The notes under the pieces were generated by a model. The model was not told the DNA's origin and made no database searches. It worked only from the letters and a program-made list of their open reading frames with translations. Positions 22,410-33,720 of a stretch of DNA of 64,000 bases are shown here, piece by piece (position 1 is the stretch's first letter; each line of letters begins with the position of its first letter). The DNA is from Callorhinus ursinus (taxonomy: Eukaryota; Chordata; Mammalia; Carnivora; Otariidae), in assembly GCF_003265705.1 (NCBI RefSeq), contig NW_020313057.1:1128699-1192698 (forward strand). The letters are read 5' to 3'. Position numbers and translations under genes: made by a program.

Positions 22410-22565
22410 TTATTTGTTCACTCAACAAATACTTATTATGTGACTACTATGTGTTAGACATTCTTATCACTGCTTGTAACATATCTATGAGGAGAATGGA
22501 CAAAGATTCCTGCCTTTGTAGAGTTTATTTGCTAGTAGTGGAGCCAAATAATAAACATGGGCCAT
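22410..22565 (-). mobile_element. L2 3' end fragment, antisense
   Basis: 'ttcactcaacaaatacttat', 'gactactatgtgttagac' and 'aaagattcctgcctttg' follow the reverse-complemented L2 3' end in order, with the final 'aataaacatggg' block. Confidence 0.75.
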
Positions 22566-23189
22566 AACAAACAAGTTAACAATAATGATTTATTTGCACA
22601 TAAAACATTAAACCAATGATCTTTACTCTGATAATTCTTTCTTTTGTTGGAAAAATACCATATAAATCCAAGTTATTTTTGGCTAAGAGTCCAGACTTTC
22701 ATTTCTAGATCCAGTAGATGATTATGCAGGATCCGTTCCTAGATGTAATATCAGTATAGTACACACAAGAAAACCAAAATACTGATTAAATCTCTTCATA
22801 CTACTATTGTAATTACTATTAGAATTGATGCAAAAATGAAAGGAAGACAAGAAAACACATAAAAATCTGCATATGTAAAAAGGCAATATGGAAATTACAG
22901 GTGGATATTGGAGCCAAATTCACCAAATGTATTAACTGTATCTTAAGATAGAGGTGAGGGGATGTTTACCTCAATCTACATGGGGTTGTTTCCAACATCT
23001 TTAAGGTTACCTGGGACTCTAAATTCTGGAAATGGATTAATTTTGGGGGGGGGTTTCCTTCTCTTTGAACTTTCTTTGAAAAAGAAAAAGAAAGGAAAGG
23101 ACAAGAAAATAAGGGAGGGAGGAAAGGAAGGAGAAAGAGGAAGAGAAAAAAGTCTTGCCACTCTGGGCTTGTTGTCATTCACCAGCCTC
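22566..23189. other. Non-coding sequence with a GA-rich run
   Basis: Unique DNA to about 23040, a run of 10 G at 23045-23054, then a purine-rich tract at 23071-23152 made of GAAA, GGAAA and GGGA units. No gene. Confidence 0.7.
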
Positions 23190-23786
23190 CATGGACCCTC
23201 CTTCATTCCTTTAAGACTGGCAGTTGGTTTAGTCATCTTCTTCATCCCAAGACCTACCACCATCCTGCAGGACTCCAACATGTGGATGATCCTTCCAAAA
23301 TCCCGGTCTCTCAGTTCCATGTCATTGTCATGTCCAAGGGCCCTCACATTTATACAGCCGCTTATTCCAGTAGTCACACCAGGTCCTCTGCCATCGGAAA
23401 CGGCTCCACCTCTGCAGTCACCAATTCAAACATCCCACTTTTGGACATCAGTGCCCCCTTCTTCCAGTCTACTTGTTAGGCTATTTCCACTATGATTATT
23501 CTTCAGTCTAGTGGAACCCCCAATCAGTGGAGAGACCTCTACACTTTGCCAGCCTTTTTTCTTCCCTTCTATACCAAAGAGATTCCTAGATCTGGCCTTT
23601 CAGCAACAATCTTGTGAATAAGCCTCTTGATTTCCTTTTTGTACTACTTACCTTGTAAAAGTCTTACTGCTTTTCCTTCATCTGTACATGACCAGCTGAG
23701 CCTTGCTGGAGAAGGTTGCAACACATGGCAGGTAAGTACCATTAATATTTATAATTTTTAAAGCATGTCTCACATGCTGCGTAATA
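23190..23786 (+). mobile_element. L2 fragment 1 (endonuclease-coding region)
   Basis: Sense L2: 'actccaacatgtggatgatc', 'ccggtctctcagttcc', 'agtagtcacaccaggtcctc' and 'aaacatcccacttttggac' correspond in order to the L2 ORF2 endonuclease region. It is decayed and has no open frame of use. I take it as the first of five pieces of one L2. Confidence 0.6.
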
Positions 23787-23802
23787 TTCCTGTTACATGT
23801 AT

Positions 23803-26697
23803 CTTTTTAAATTTAATTTAATTGTATCATGTTATGTTAGTCACCATACAATACATCATCAGTTTTTGATGTAGTGATCCACGATTCATTGTTTTCGTAT
23901 AACACCCAGTGCTCCATGCAGTACGTGCCCTCCTTAATACCCATCACCAGGCTAACCCATCTCCCCACCCCCCTCCCCTCTAAAACTGTCAGTTTGTTTC
24001 TCAGAGTCCATCGTCTCTCATGGTTTGTCTCCCCCTCCGATTCTTCCCCCTTCATTTTCCCCTTCCTTCTCCTAATGTCCTCCCTGCTATTCCTTATGTT
24101 CCACAAATAAGTGAAACCATATGATAATTGACTTTCTCTGCTTGACTTATCTCACTTAGCATAATCTCCTCCAGTCCCATCCATGTGGATGTAAAAGTTG
24201 GGTATTCATCCTTTCTGATGGCTGAGTAATATTCCGTTGTATATATGGACCACATCTTCTCTATCCATTCATCTGTTGAAGGGCATCTCGGCTCTTTCCA
24301 CAGTTTGGTTATTGTGGACATTGCTGCTATGAACATTGGGGTGCATACGGCTCTTCTTTTCACTACATCTGTGTCTTTGGGGTGAATACCCAGAAGTGCA
24401 ATTGCTGGGTCATAGGGTAGCTCTATTTTTAATTTTTTGAGGTACCTCCACCCTGTTTTCCAAAATGGCTGTACCAACTTGCATTCCCACCGACAGTGTA
24501 AGAGGGTTCCCCTGTCTCCACAACCTCTCCAACACTTATTGTTTCTTGCCTTGTCAATTTTTGTCATTCTAACTGGTGTAAGGTGGTATCTCATTGTTGT
24601 TTTGATTTGAATTTCCCTGATGGCTAATGATGATGAACATTTTTTCATGTGTCTGTTAGCCATTTGTATGTCCTCTTTGGAGAAGTGTCTGTTCATGTCT
24701 TCTGCCAATTTTTTTTGACTCTTATTTGTTTTTTGGGTGTTTGAGAAGTTCTTTATAGATCTTGGATATCAGCCCTTTGTCTGTAGTGTCATTTGTAAAA
24801 ATCTTCTCCCATCCTGTGGGCTCCCTCTTTGTTTCGTTGACTGTTTCCTTTGCTGTGCAGAAGCTTTTTATCTTGATGAAGTCCCCAAAGTTCATTTTCA
24901 CTTTTGTTTCCCTTGCCCTTGGAGATGTGTATTGAAAGAAGTTGCTGTGGCCGACGTCAAAGAGGTTACTGCTTATGTTCTCCTCTAGGATTTTGATGAA
25001 TTCTGTCTCACATTGAGGTCTTTCATCCATTTTGAGTTTATCTTTGTGTATGGTGTAAGAGAATGGTTGAGCTTCATTCTTCTGTATATAGCTGTCCAAT
25101 TTTTTCCTGATTAAAACTCTTCAGAGTATAGGGATAGAGGGAATATTCCTCAAGTTCATAAAACCCCTCTATGAAAAACCCACAGCAAGTATCATTCTCA
25201 ATGGGGAAAAGCTGAGAGCCTTTCCCTTAAGATCAGGAACACGACAAGGATGCCCACTCTCGCCATTATTGTTCAACATAGTTCTAGAAGTCCTAGCAAC
25301 AGCAATCAGACAACAAAAAATAAAAGGTATTCAAATTGGCAAAGAAGAAGTCAAACTCTCTCTCTTTGCAGATGACATGACACTTTATGTGGAAAATCCT
25401 AAAGATTCCACCCCCCAAAGTACTAGAACTCATACAGCAATTCAGTAATGTGGCAGGATACAAAATCAATGCACAGAAATCAGTTGCTTTCTTATACACT
25501 AACAATGCAACTGTAGAAAGAGAAATTAGAGAAATGTATCCATTTAACGTAGCACCAAAAACCATAAGATGCCTCGGAATAAACCTAACCAAAGAGGTAA
25601 AGGATCTATGCTCTAGGAACTACAGAACACTCATGAAAGAAATTGAAGAAGACACAAAAAGATGGAAAAGCATTCCATGCTCATGGATCGAAAGAATAAA
25701 CATTGTTAAAATGTCTATGCTGGGGGCGCCTGGGTGGCTCAGTTGGTTAAGCGGCTGCCTTCGGCTCAGGTCATGATCCTGGAGTCCCGGGATCGAGTCC
25801 TGCATTGGGCTCCTTGCTCAGCGGGGAGTCTGCTTCTCTCTCTGACCTTCCTCTCTCTCATGCTCTCTACCATTCTCTCTCTCTCTCTCAATAAATAAAT
25901 AAATAAATAAATCTTAAAAAAAAAATAAAATGTCTATGCTGCCCACAGCAATCTATACCTTCAACACCATCCTGATCCAAATTCCAATGACATTTTTCAA
26001 GGTGCTGGAACAAACAATCCTAAAATTTGTATGGAATCAGAAAAGACCCTGAATCACCAGGGAAATGTTGAAAAAGAAAAACAAAGCTGGGGGCATCAGG
26101 TTGCCTGATTTCAAGCTATCTTACAAAGCAGTGATCACCAAGACAGCACGGTACTGGCACAAAAACAGACATATAGACCAATGGAACAGAATAGAGAGCC
26201 CAGATATGGACCCTCAACTCTATGGTCAAATAATCTTCAACAGTGTAGGAAAAAATATGCAATGGAAAAAAGACAGTCTCTTCAATAAATGGTGCTGGGA
26301 AAATTGGACAGCTACATACAGAAGACTGAAACTCGACCATTCTCTAACACCATACACAAAGATAAACTTAAAATGGATGAAAGACCTCAATGTGAGACAG
26401 GAATCCATCAAAATCCTAGAGGAGAACATAGGCAGTAACCTCTTTGACATCAGCCACAGCAACTTCTTTCAGATACATCTCCAAAGGCTAGTGAAACAAA
26501 AGCAAAAATGAATTTTTGAGACTTCATCAAGATAAAAAGCTTCTGCACTGCGAAGGAAGCAGTCAACAAAACAAAGAGGCAACCCACAGAACGGGAGAAG
26601 ATATTTGCAAATGACACTACAGATAAAGGGCTGGTATCCAAGATCTATAAAGAACTTCTCAAACTCAACACCCCCCCCAAAAAAACCAAATTATCAA
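23803..26697 (-). mobile_element. 5'-inverted carnivore L1 with TSD (twin-priming product)
   Basis: The antisense arm (23803 to about 25105) carries the L1 3'UTR and ORF2 C-terminus (24094-24708 encodes [20 protein letters not shown] and [20 protein letters not shown]). At about 25105 it meets a sense arm (to 26697) that starts at [10 protein letters not shown], includes [13 protein letters not shown] and [12 protein letters not shown], and runs through FNKWCWENW to KELLK. The part coding DLNVRQE ... KELLK is present in both arms (24728-25104 and 26299-26686), making an inverted repeat of roughly 380 bp. The whole is enclosed by ttcctgttacatgtat (23787-23802) and ttcctggtacatgtat (26698-26713), 15 of 16 matching. 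A Can-SINE later split the sense arm. Confidence 0.93.
25722..25925 (+). mobile_element. Can-SINE (SINEC) inside the L1 sense arm
   Basis: Head 'gggggcgcctgggtggctc', body 'atcctggagtcccgggatcg', tail (AAATA)n. TSD of 15 bp, perfect: taaaatgtctatgct at 25707-25721 and 25926-25940. Removing it restores L1 reading through NIVKMSML. Confidence 0.98.
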
Positions 26698-26713
26698 TTC
26701 CTGGTACATGTAT

Positions 26714-27040
26714 TTGGTCAACTTGCTCCCTTGATCCACGACACTCATTTCGAACTTCCTACTTATTCTCAACCTCAGCCTCACTCTGTGTATGCCCCAC
26801 CATCCTTACTCATAAACACACCTGCTTCTCATTTTTGTCAGTTGGCTTCATTTCTTCCTCAGGAAGAATTGAAGTCATCATTTAAAAAGTCATCTACAGT
26901 TAATCATGCACACCAGTGACGTGTGCCCTCTTTTTTCTTCTTTACTCCAGTTGCTTTAGAAGGGGTGTCCCTCCTCCTTTACAAGACATATTTGTCCACC
27001 TCTCTTTTGGCTTCTAATCATGATCATCTGAACACTATGT
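26714..27040 (+). mobile_element. L2 fragment 2 (tentative)
   Basis: Pyrimidine-rich, plus-strand text such as 'caacttgctcccttgatcc' has the style and position expected for the middle of the L2 whose other pieces flank it. The match is weaker than for the other pieces; it may be partly unique DNA. Confidence 0.35.
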
Positions 27041-27044
27041 GCTC

Positions 27045-27260
27045 CCCATATGCTAGCCCTTGCTCAACGTACTTTACTCATAATACTCTCAACAATCCTA
27101 GGAATTAATCCCATAATTGCTCCCATGCTTCATATGAGGAAACTGAGGCATAGAGTGATTGTATAACTTGTCCAAGGTAACCCAGCTAGGAACTGGTAGA
27201 GGCAGGTTTTAATTCCTGGCAGCCTGGTAACAAAAACACTATACTGCCTTTTAGGAAAGT
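27045..27260 (-). mobile_element. MIR SINE, antisense
   Basis: 'atgaggaaactgaggcatag', 'cttgtccaaggtaacccagc', 'ggtttta' and a final 'actatactgcc' give the reverse complement of MIR. It interrupts the dispersed L2. Confidence 0.85.
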
Positions 27261-27289
27261 GACAATACAACTATCCTTTCTATACCTTG

Positions 27290-27605
27290 CTTAATCAACC
27301 ATTCCCTCTCATCCGAGTCATTCCCATCAACCTCAAACATACCCACATGTCTTCCATTGCTCTTATTGATCTCTCATTTTGTCCAACACCCTCTGTTTCT
27401 TTTTAACAGCCAAATTTCGTGAATGAACACTTTTTGTATTTGTTGCATTCAGTTTTTCGTCTTCCATTCAGTAATCCCACTCACTCCAATCTGGATCCCA
27501 CACCCCCACGAATTTAGCAATCAACATAACTCTCAGTAAGGTCATCACTGATGCCTGTGCCCAAGATTCAAAGGGCTTTTTGCAGTGTTTAACTTAACTT
27601 TCTTG
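27290..27605 (+). mobile_element. L2 fragment 3
   Basis: 'aacataactctcagtaagg', 'tcatcactgatgcctgtg', 'aagggctttttgcagtgt' match the L2 segment just before its reverse transcriptase 'AFDTVDH' motif. The next bases of L2 ('cttggctttcgggacacc' type) reappear at about 31990, so the L1 between was inserted here (TSD ttcttg). Confidence 0.65.
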
Positions 27606-29963
27606 GTGATTATTTATTAATAAAAAGCTTTATTTAGAGATAGTTCACATACCATACAATTCACTCAAAGTGTAAAATTCAGTGGCTTTTTGGCATTTTC
27701 AAAGAGTTTCGCAAACATCACTACAATCAGTTTTAGAACAGTTTCTGTTTAGAACATCGTTCTAAAACAATTTTAGAACATGCCCTTTAGCAGTCACCCC
27801 CACTTATCCCCAAACTGCCAGCCTTGGGCAACCATCAGCTTATTTTCCGTCTCTGTGCATTTGCCTATTATGGACATTTCGTGTAAATGGAACCATACTA
27901 TATGAGGTCCTTTGTGACTGGCTTCTTCAACTTAGCATAATGTTTTCGAGGTTCATCCACAGTGCAGCATATATCCATACTTCATTCCTTTTTATTGTCG
28001 AATAATACTCCACTGCAAGGATAGACCATATTTTATTTGTCCATTCATCAGTTGATGGATATTTGGGTTGTTTCCACTTTTTGGCTATTATGAATAATTC
28101 TGCTATAAACATTTGTGCACAAGTTTTTGTGTAGACATATGTTTTTATTTCTCTTGAGTTTATATCTAGGAATGGAATTGTTGAGCCATATGGTAACTCT
28201 GTGTTTTAACTATTAGAGGAGCTGCAGAATGTTTTCCTAAGAGGCTACACCATTTTACAACCCCACCAACAGTGGATGAGAGTTCTGATTTTTCCACATG
28301 TGTGATTATCTGACTTTTTGATTCTAGCCATCGTGATAGTTGTGTAGTGGTATCTCATTTCAGTTTTTAAGCTCTTTTAATTTTTAAACTGAAATATAAT
28401 TGACATGTTATCCCCTATTTATAGGTGTACATGATAGAGATTCAGTATTGTTATATATTATGAAACGATCACCATGATAAGTCTAGTTACCATCTGTCAT
28501 TTTACAGAGCTATTATAATATTATTGACTACATGCCCCCTGCTGTACATTACATCCCTATGACTTATCCCTCTTATACCTGGAAGTTTGTACCTTCTAAT
28601 CCCTTTTGTCCAGTTTGCCCATCCTCCTACTGCTCCCTGCTCTGGCAACCAATAGATTGCTTCCCATATCTAGGAGCCTGCTTCTGTTTTGTTTGTTCAT
28701 TTGTTTTGTTGTTTAGATTCCACATATAAGTGAAATCACATGGTATCTTGGGCCCATTTCACCCAACACAATACCCTCCATGCCCATCCATGTTATTGAA
28801 AGTGGCAAGATTTTTATGCTCTTCCATAGCTAAGTAACATTTCACTGTATATATATACCCTATCTTCTTTTATACATCCATCTATCAATGGACACTTAGG
28901 TTGTTTCCATATACCAGCCGTCATAATGCTGCAATGAACATAGGGGTGCATATACCTCTTCAAATTGGTGTTTTCACTTTCTATGGATAAACGCCAAGAA
29001 GGGGAACTCCTGGATCATACAGTAGGTCAATTTCCAATTTTTTGAGGAAACTCCACATGGCCCTCAACAACAGCTGTAGCAGTTCACATTCCCACCAACA
29101 GTGCTCAAGGGTTCCCTTTTCTCTACATCTGCACCAACTCTTGTTACCTTTTGTCTCCCTGATAATAGCCAATCTGACAGGTGTGAGGTGATATGTTACT
29201 GTGGCTTTGATCTGCATTTCCTCACTGGAAAAATGTCCATTCAAGTCCACTGCCCATTTTAAAGTTGGGGTTGTTGTTTTTTTGATAGTAAGTTGTGTAA
29301 ATTCTTCACACATTTTGTGTATTAACCCCTCATGAAATGCATGATCAGCAAATATCTTCTCCCATTTGGTAGGTGGCCTTATCATCTTGTTTATTTTTGG
29401 TTTCCTTCACTGTGCAAAAGTTTCACAGTTTGATATGATCCCGCTTGTCCATCCTAATTCCTGTTTCCCTTACCTGAGGAGAGCAGTCCAAAAAAATATT
29501 GCCCAGATGTCAAAGAGCTCACCACCCGTGCCTTTCTCCAGGAATCCCACAGTTCCAGGTTCTATAATCAAGTCTTCAATCTACCCTGAATTCACCTTTT
29601 ATATGGTGTAAGAGTGGTCCAGCCTCACTCCTCTGTATGTTGCTTCTACTTCTCCCAATACCACCCATTGAAGAGACTGTTCTTCCCCCACTGTATACTC
29701 TTGCCTCTTTTGTCATAGATTAACTGACCATATATGCAAGGATTTATGTCTGGGCTCTCTATCCCATTGATCTATTGTCTGTTTTTGTGCCAGTACCATA
29801 ATGTTTTGATTACTGTAGCTTTGTATTAAGTTTAAAATTTGGGAATTTGGTACTGCCAGCTTTGTTCTTTCTCAAGATTATTTAGCTATTTGGGGTCTTT
29901 TGTGGTTCCATACAAATGTTAGGATTCTTTGTTCTAGTTCTGTGAAAATGTCATTGGTATTTT

Positions 29964-30157
29964 TTTAAAAGATTTTATTTATTTATTTGAAAGAGAGAGA
30001 TTGAGTGAGTGAGAGACAGAGAACATGAGCAGGGGGAGGGGGAGAAACAGACTCCCCTGCTAAGCAGGGAGCCTGACACAGGGTTTGATCCCAGGGCCCT
30101 GGAATCATGACCTGAGCCGAAGACAGTCACTTAACCAACTGAGCCACCCAGGTGCCC
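29964..30157 (-). mobile_element. Can-SINE (SINEC), antisense, in nested L1
   Basis: Reverse-complement SINEC: 'agattttatttatttatttg', 'cctgctaagcagggagcctg', 'tgagccacccaggtgccc'. TSD tgtcattggtatttt (29949-29963) against tgtcactggtatttt (30158-30172), one difference. Confidence 0.97.
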
Positions 30158-30337
30158 TGTCACTGGTATTTTGATGGGAATTAGACTGAATTATAGATAG
30201 CTTTGTGTTGCATGGACATTTTAACAATGTTTGTTCTTCTAATCCTTCTTCAGTGTCTTATTCTTCTAATTCTTCATCAGTGTCTAATAGTCTTTCACCT
30301 CCTAAGTTAAATTTATTCCTAGGTATTTAATTTTTTT

Positions 30338-30524
30338 TTTTTTAGATTTTATTTATTTATTTGAGAGAGAATGAGAGATAGAGAGCACGAGAGGGAAGAG
30401 GGTCAGAGGGAGAAGCAGACTCCCCGCTGAGCAGGGAGCCCGATGCGGGACTCGATCCCGGGACCCCAGGATCATGACCTGAGCCGAAGGCAGTCGCTTA
30501 ACCAACTGAGCCACCCAGGCGCCC
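30338..30524 (-). mobile_element. Can-SINE (SINEC), antisense, in nested L1
   Basis: Reverse-complement SINEC: 'agattttatttatttatttg', 'ccgctgagcagggagcccg', 'tgagccacccaggcgccc'. TSD of 18 bp, perfect: taggtatttaattttttt at 30320-30337 and 30525-30542. Better preserved than its neighbour at 29964. Confidence 0.98.
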
Positions 30525-31215
30525 TAGGTATTTAATTTTTTTGTAAGCAATTGTAAATGGGATTATTTTCTTATTTTCTCTTTCTGATAGCTTGTTATTA
30601 GGGTATAGAAATCCAAACAATGTTTGTATGCTTTGTATTCTGTGACTTACTAAATTCACTTATTAGTTCTAACAGACTTTTGATAGAGTCTTTAGGGTTT
30701 TCTATATACAGTGCCCTGTCATCTGCAAATAATGACAGTTTTACCTCTTCTTTTGAATTTGGATGTCTTTTATTTCTTTTTCCTGCCTAATTGCTGTGGC
30801 TAGGACTTCTAATGCTATTTGAATAAAAGCGACATGAGTGGACATCCTTATTTATGATCTTAGAGGAAAAGCTTTCAGCTTATCAACATCGACCATCATG
30901 TTAGCTGTAGGCTAGTTATATATGGACTTTATTATGTTGAAGTCCATTCCTTTTATATTCACTTTGTTCAAAGTTTTAATCAAAATGGACCTTGAATTTT
31001 GTCAAATGCTTTTTCTGCATCTATTGAGATAATCATGATTTTTATCCTTCATTTAGTTAATGTTGTTTGATTTGCAGACATTGAATCATCCTTGCATTCC
31101 TGAAATAAATTCAACTTATTTGTGGTGTATGATCTTTTTGATGTATTGTTGACTTTGGTTTGCTAATATTGTATTGAGGATTTTTGCATCTATTTCCATT
31201 AAGAATATTATAGAC

Positions 31216-31489
31216 TGTGTTTACCTGGTAGCCTTGGCAGGCTGGCTGGACCTGTGGTGGACGTGGGCAGTGGGGTCTCAGGATGTACCATGCTGAGACC
31301 ACTTTGAAGGGATGGCTGGAGTTGGAGCAGGCAAAGGCTGGGGGAGCCTGGAGCATGCTGTGCCATGGCTGCCTTGACAGGGCAGCTGGGATGGACCCAG
31401 GCTGGGAGGAGTCTCAGGGCATGTCATGCTGAGGCTGCCTTATTGGGACAGCTAGGGCTGGAGTGGATACTTGCTAGGAGGTGTCCTGC
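31216..31489 (-). repeat. GC-rich minisatellite, about 4 units of ~67-79 bp, at the 5' end of an L1
   Basis: Repeated words in order: 'ctggctggacctg', 'ggatggctggagttgg', 'gcagctgggatggaccc', 'acagctagggctggag', each followed (except the last, cut unit) by a 'ggagcctgg/ggagtctcaggg' block, then 'catgctg(ag)' and 'ctgcctt'. The units are strongly diverged. The block is GC-rich in AT-rich surroundings and carries no open frame of note. It may be the tandem 5'UTR of an old L1 type, or captured sequence. Confidence 0.7.
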
Positions 31490-31966
31490 CATTTCAGTTT
31501 TGATTTACATTTTCCTGATGTCTAATGTTGGAACTCTTTTATGTGCTTATTGGTCATTTGTAAAACCTCTTTGCAGAAAATCTATTTAGATTATTTGCCA
31601 CTTTTTAATTAGGTTATTTGGTTTTTATTATTGAATCATAGAAATTCTTTATGTATTATAAATGTAAGTTCTCTATCAAATATATGATGTGTAAAAAATT
31701 TCTTACATTCGATGGGTTGACTTTGTGAATGGTGTCCTTTGAAGCACAAGATTTTTTAATTTTGATTATGTCCCATTTATCTATTTTGTTGTTGTTGTGG
31801 CTTGTGCTTTTTCTATCCTATCTAGAAACTATAGCCCAATCCAAGGTCATGAAGATATACTCCTGTGTTTTCTTTTAAGAGGTTTATAGTTTTAACTCTA
31901 ATATTTAGGTCTTAGACATAATCTTAGTTAATTCTTATATATGATATGAGGTAGGGGACTCTATTA

Positions 31967-32946
31967 TTCTTGAAAAATCCTCTTACCCTGGCTTTCAGGA
32001 AACCACATCTTTCTCATTTCCTCTTGACCCTCCACATGGTCCTTTCCAGTATTTTTTTTTCAGATTCTCCTGTATTTTTAAATGTTGAATATTCTCACCA
32101 TTTTGCAATAGTTTATCTTTCCTTCTCCCTAAGTACTCTCTCCTGGGGAACCTCAACAAGGGCTGAACTTCAATCATACCTGCATACTGATGACTTCTAA
32201 ATTTATATTTCTATCCCAGACTTCTCTGAACTCTAGACGCTTTCATCGAACTGTCAATTCTATATCTCCTCTTAGTTATCTCAAAAAAATACAAAAATTC
32301 AGGTTTTTCAAATTAAAACCCGTGACATTCCCATTTCCCCAATCTGGCACCAGTTGTTAATTGTGAAAACTTAAGACTTACATGCCATCCTTGATGCTTC
32401 CTTCCCTCTTACTCTGAAGTCCAATCCATTACCAGTTTCTCAAATTTAGCTTCTACACATTTATAACAGTAATCCAATGCTTTGTAGCTCAACTATAATC
32501 ATCATAATGATGTTACTGTCTTTATTTTCCTAGATTTCTAATAGATTTTTTTAACAGATCTCCACTCACCTATTCTAGACCACCTTGATTGTTTTCTCCA
32601 TTCTGCATCCAGGGTGTTTCCAAAATATAAACCTCACCCCACCAATGAAACACCTGTCCCATCAGCAAAAATAATTGAACCCCAAGGGCCCAACAACTAA
32701 AAACAAAACAAACAAACAAACAAAAAAAACCAGAAAAACTTCTCCATTGCTTCTGTGGATTGGCCCCTCAAGCTTGATCATCTTAACTCTCCATGTCTAG
32801 ACATACTGCCTTTTTTCTTCAAAATGTCAGAGTACTTCCCTTGACACTATGGATTTAATATGAGCCATTCTATCAGACCAGACCTTCCTCCCCTACACTC
32901 TCCTATTTAACCCCTTCCCATTCTGACAAATTTCAAGTCAAATATA
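31967..32946 (+). mobile_element. L2 fragment 4 (reverse transcriptase to C-terminus)
   Basis: Sense L2: 'ccctggctttcaggaaacc', 'tgcatactgatgacttctaa', 'cccagacttctctgaactc', 'ctccatgtctagacatac' all fall in L2 order. It directly continues fragment 3. An (AAAC)n run at 32700-32732 is a later expansion. Confidence 0.8.
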
Positions 32947-32953
32947 ATTCTTT

Positions 32954-33321
32954 CTTTTTTTACGGAGATAACTTACATATAACGTCGTGTAAGTTTAAAG
33001 TATACAGCATGTTGATTTGATACTTTTATATATTGCAGTATGATTACCACTATAACCTTAGCTAACGCCTTTATCACATCACATAATTATCATTTCTTTT
33101 TTTGTGGTGAGAACATTTACAATCTAGTGTCTTAGAAATCACGAATAGACATTTTTTCCAAAGACATCCAAATGGCCAACCAGTGCATGAAAAGATGCTC
33201 AACCACAAGGGCTGGGGCATCGGGGAATCGGGGAAATACTGTTCAAGGGCACAGACTTCAACTAGAAGACATATAAGTCCTAGAGATCGAATGCACAGCA
33301 TATTGATCATAGTCGAGTGTT
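32954..33321 (-). mobile_element. Short 5'-inverted L1, internally deleted
   Basis: The antisense arm 32954 to about 33138 is an L1 3' end: A-tail side 'tttttttacggagataact', then 'catataacgtcgtgtaag'. The sense arm from about 33139 begins 'ttttttccaaagacatcc' (FSKDIQMA-like) and 'gatgctcaaccac', then skips to L1 3'UTR text ('ggaaatactgttcaaggg', 'ctagaagacatataagtcc'). The duplication attcttt (32947-32953 and 33322-33328) flanks the unit and interrupts L2 at a point where L2 resumes. Confidence 0.7.
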
Positions 33322-33720
33322 ATTCTTTGGTGACACTTTGTCTGATTCCCACCTGCTCCTATTTTAGGTCTTGCCTCCTTGTTCCATGACCTCCTAGAGC
33401 GAGCCCTGTCTCTTACCTTTTGAGTGTTTCTCTCAGTTTGTAGTTTCAGATTTAAAAGTGTAACTAGTAGATTAGTCTCCTATGAGGAAACAGTAAGACT
33501 GAATGGCTTGGTTACCAGCCTATTACCAGCTTTTAGCACTGTCCTTGAATACGGTAGGTGTTAACACATATTTTTTTTTTGTTATATGAATACAAAGAAT
33601 GGATGCATGTGTGTTTATTAAGAAAAAGATGATAGTACTTCCACAGAGGTTCGAGGTAGCTGACTAGATTGTAAACTCTTTGTAGCCAGGAAATCCCCTA
33701 AACTTGTTATTAACTGGGTT
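33322..33720 (+). mobile_element. L2 fragment 5 (3' end)
   Basis: Across the inverted L1, 'aatttcaagtcaaatataatt' joins 'ggtgacactttgtctgattcc', matching the L2 C-terminal segment ('tcaaatgtcacctcctcag ... cctgac'). The later 'gactagattgtaaactctttg' fits the L2 3'UTR. Confidence 0.55.

Larger units (their letters stand above)
28368..31489 (-). mobile_element. Second L1 nested in the first, with a GC-rich tandem repeat as its 5' end
   Basis: Antisense L1: 3'UTR at 28380-28600 ('ataattgacatgttatccc', 'ataggtgtacatgatag'), ORF2 C-terminus (28981-29385 encodes RCREKGTLEHCWWECELLQL), then the body back to the RT region (FADD-like site about 30720, IPGMQGW-like about 31095) and a break in MNMDAKIL at about 31205. 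From 31216 to 31489 it continues as a minisatellite rather than ORF2. The TSD catttcagtttt at 28356-28367 and 31490-31501 encloses both parts, so the minisatellite arrived with the L1. Two Can-SINEs sit inside. Confidence 0.82.
27606..31966 (-). mobile_element. Old L1 inserted in L2 and itself split by a second L1
   Basis: Antisense old L1 (L1ME/L1MC style): 3' end at 27606 ('aataaaaagctttatttag', 'gtgtaaaattcagtgg'), ORF2 C-terminus (27927-28112 encodes MFIAELFIIAKKWKQPKYPS) up to 28367. The same L1 resumes at 31490 ('atttcagttttgatttac') and ends near 31966. A 6-bp duplication ttcttg (27600-27605, 31967-31972) flanks the whole. It is too decayed for any function. Confidence 0.8.

Noticed and set aside
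22962..23495. 177-residue plus-strand and 133-residue minus-strand open frames
   Set aside because: They run through a GA-rich tract into decayed L2 sequence, with no consistent domain.
31216..31489. GC-rich block as a CpG island promoter or exon
   Set aside because: It is made of repeated units with few CpGs, no open frame of note, and is enclosed in an L1 target-site duplication.
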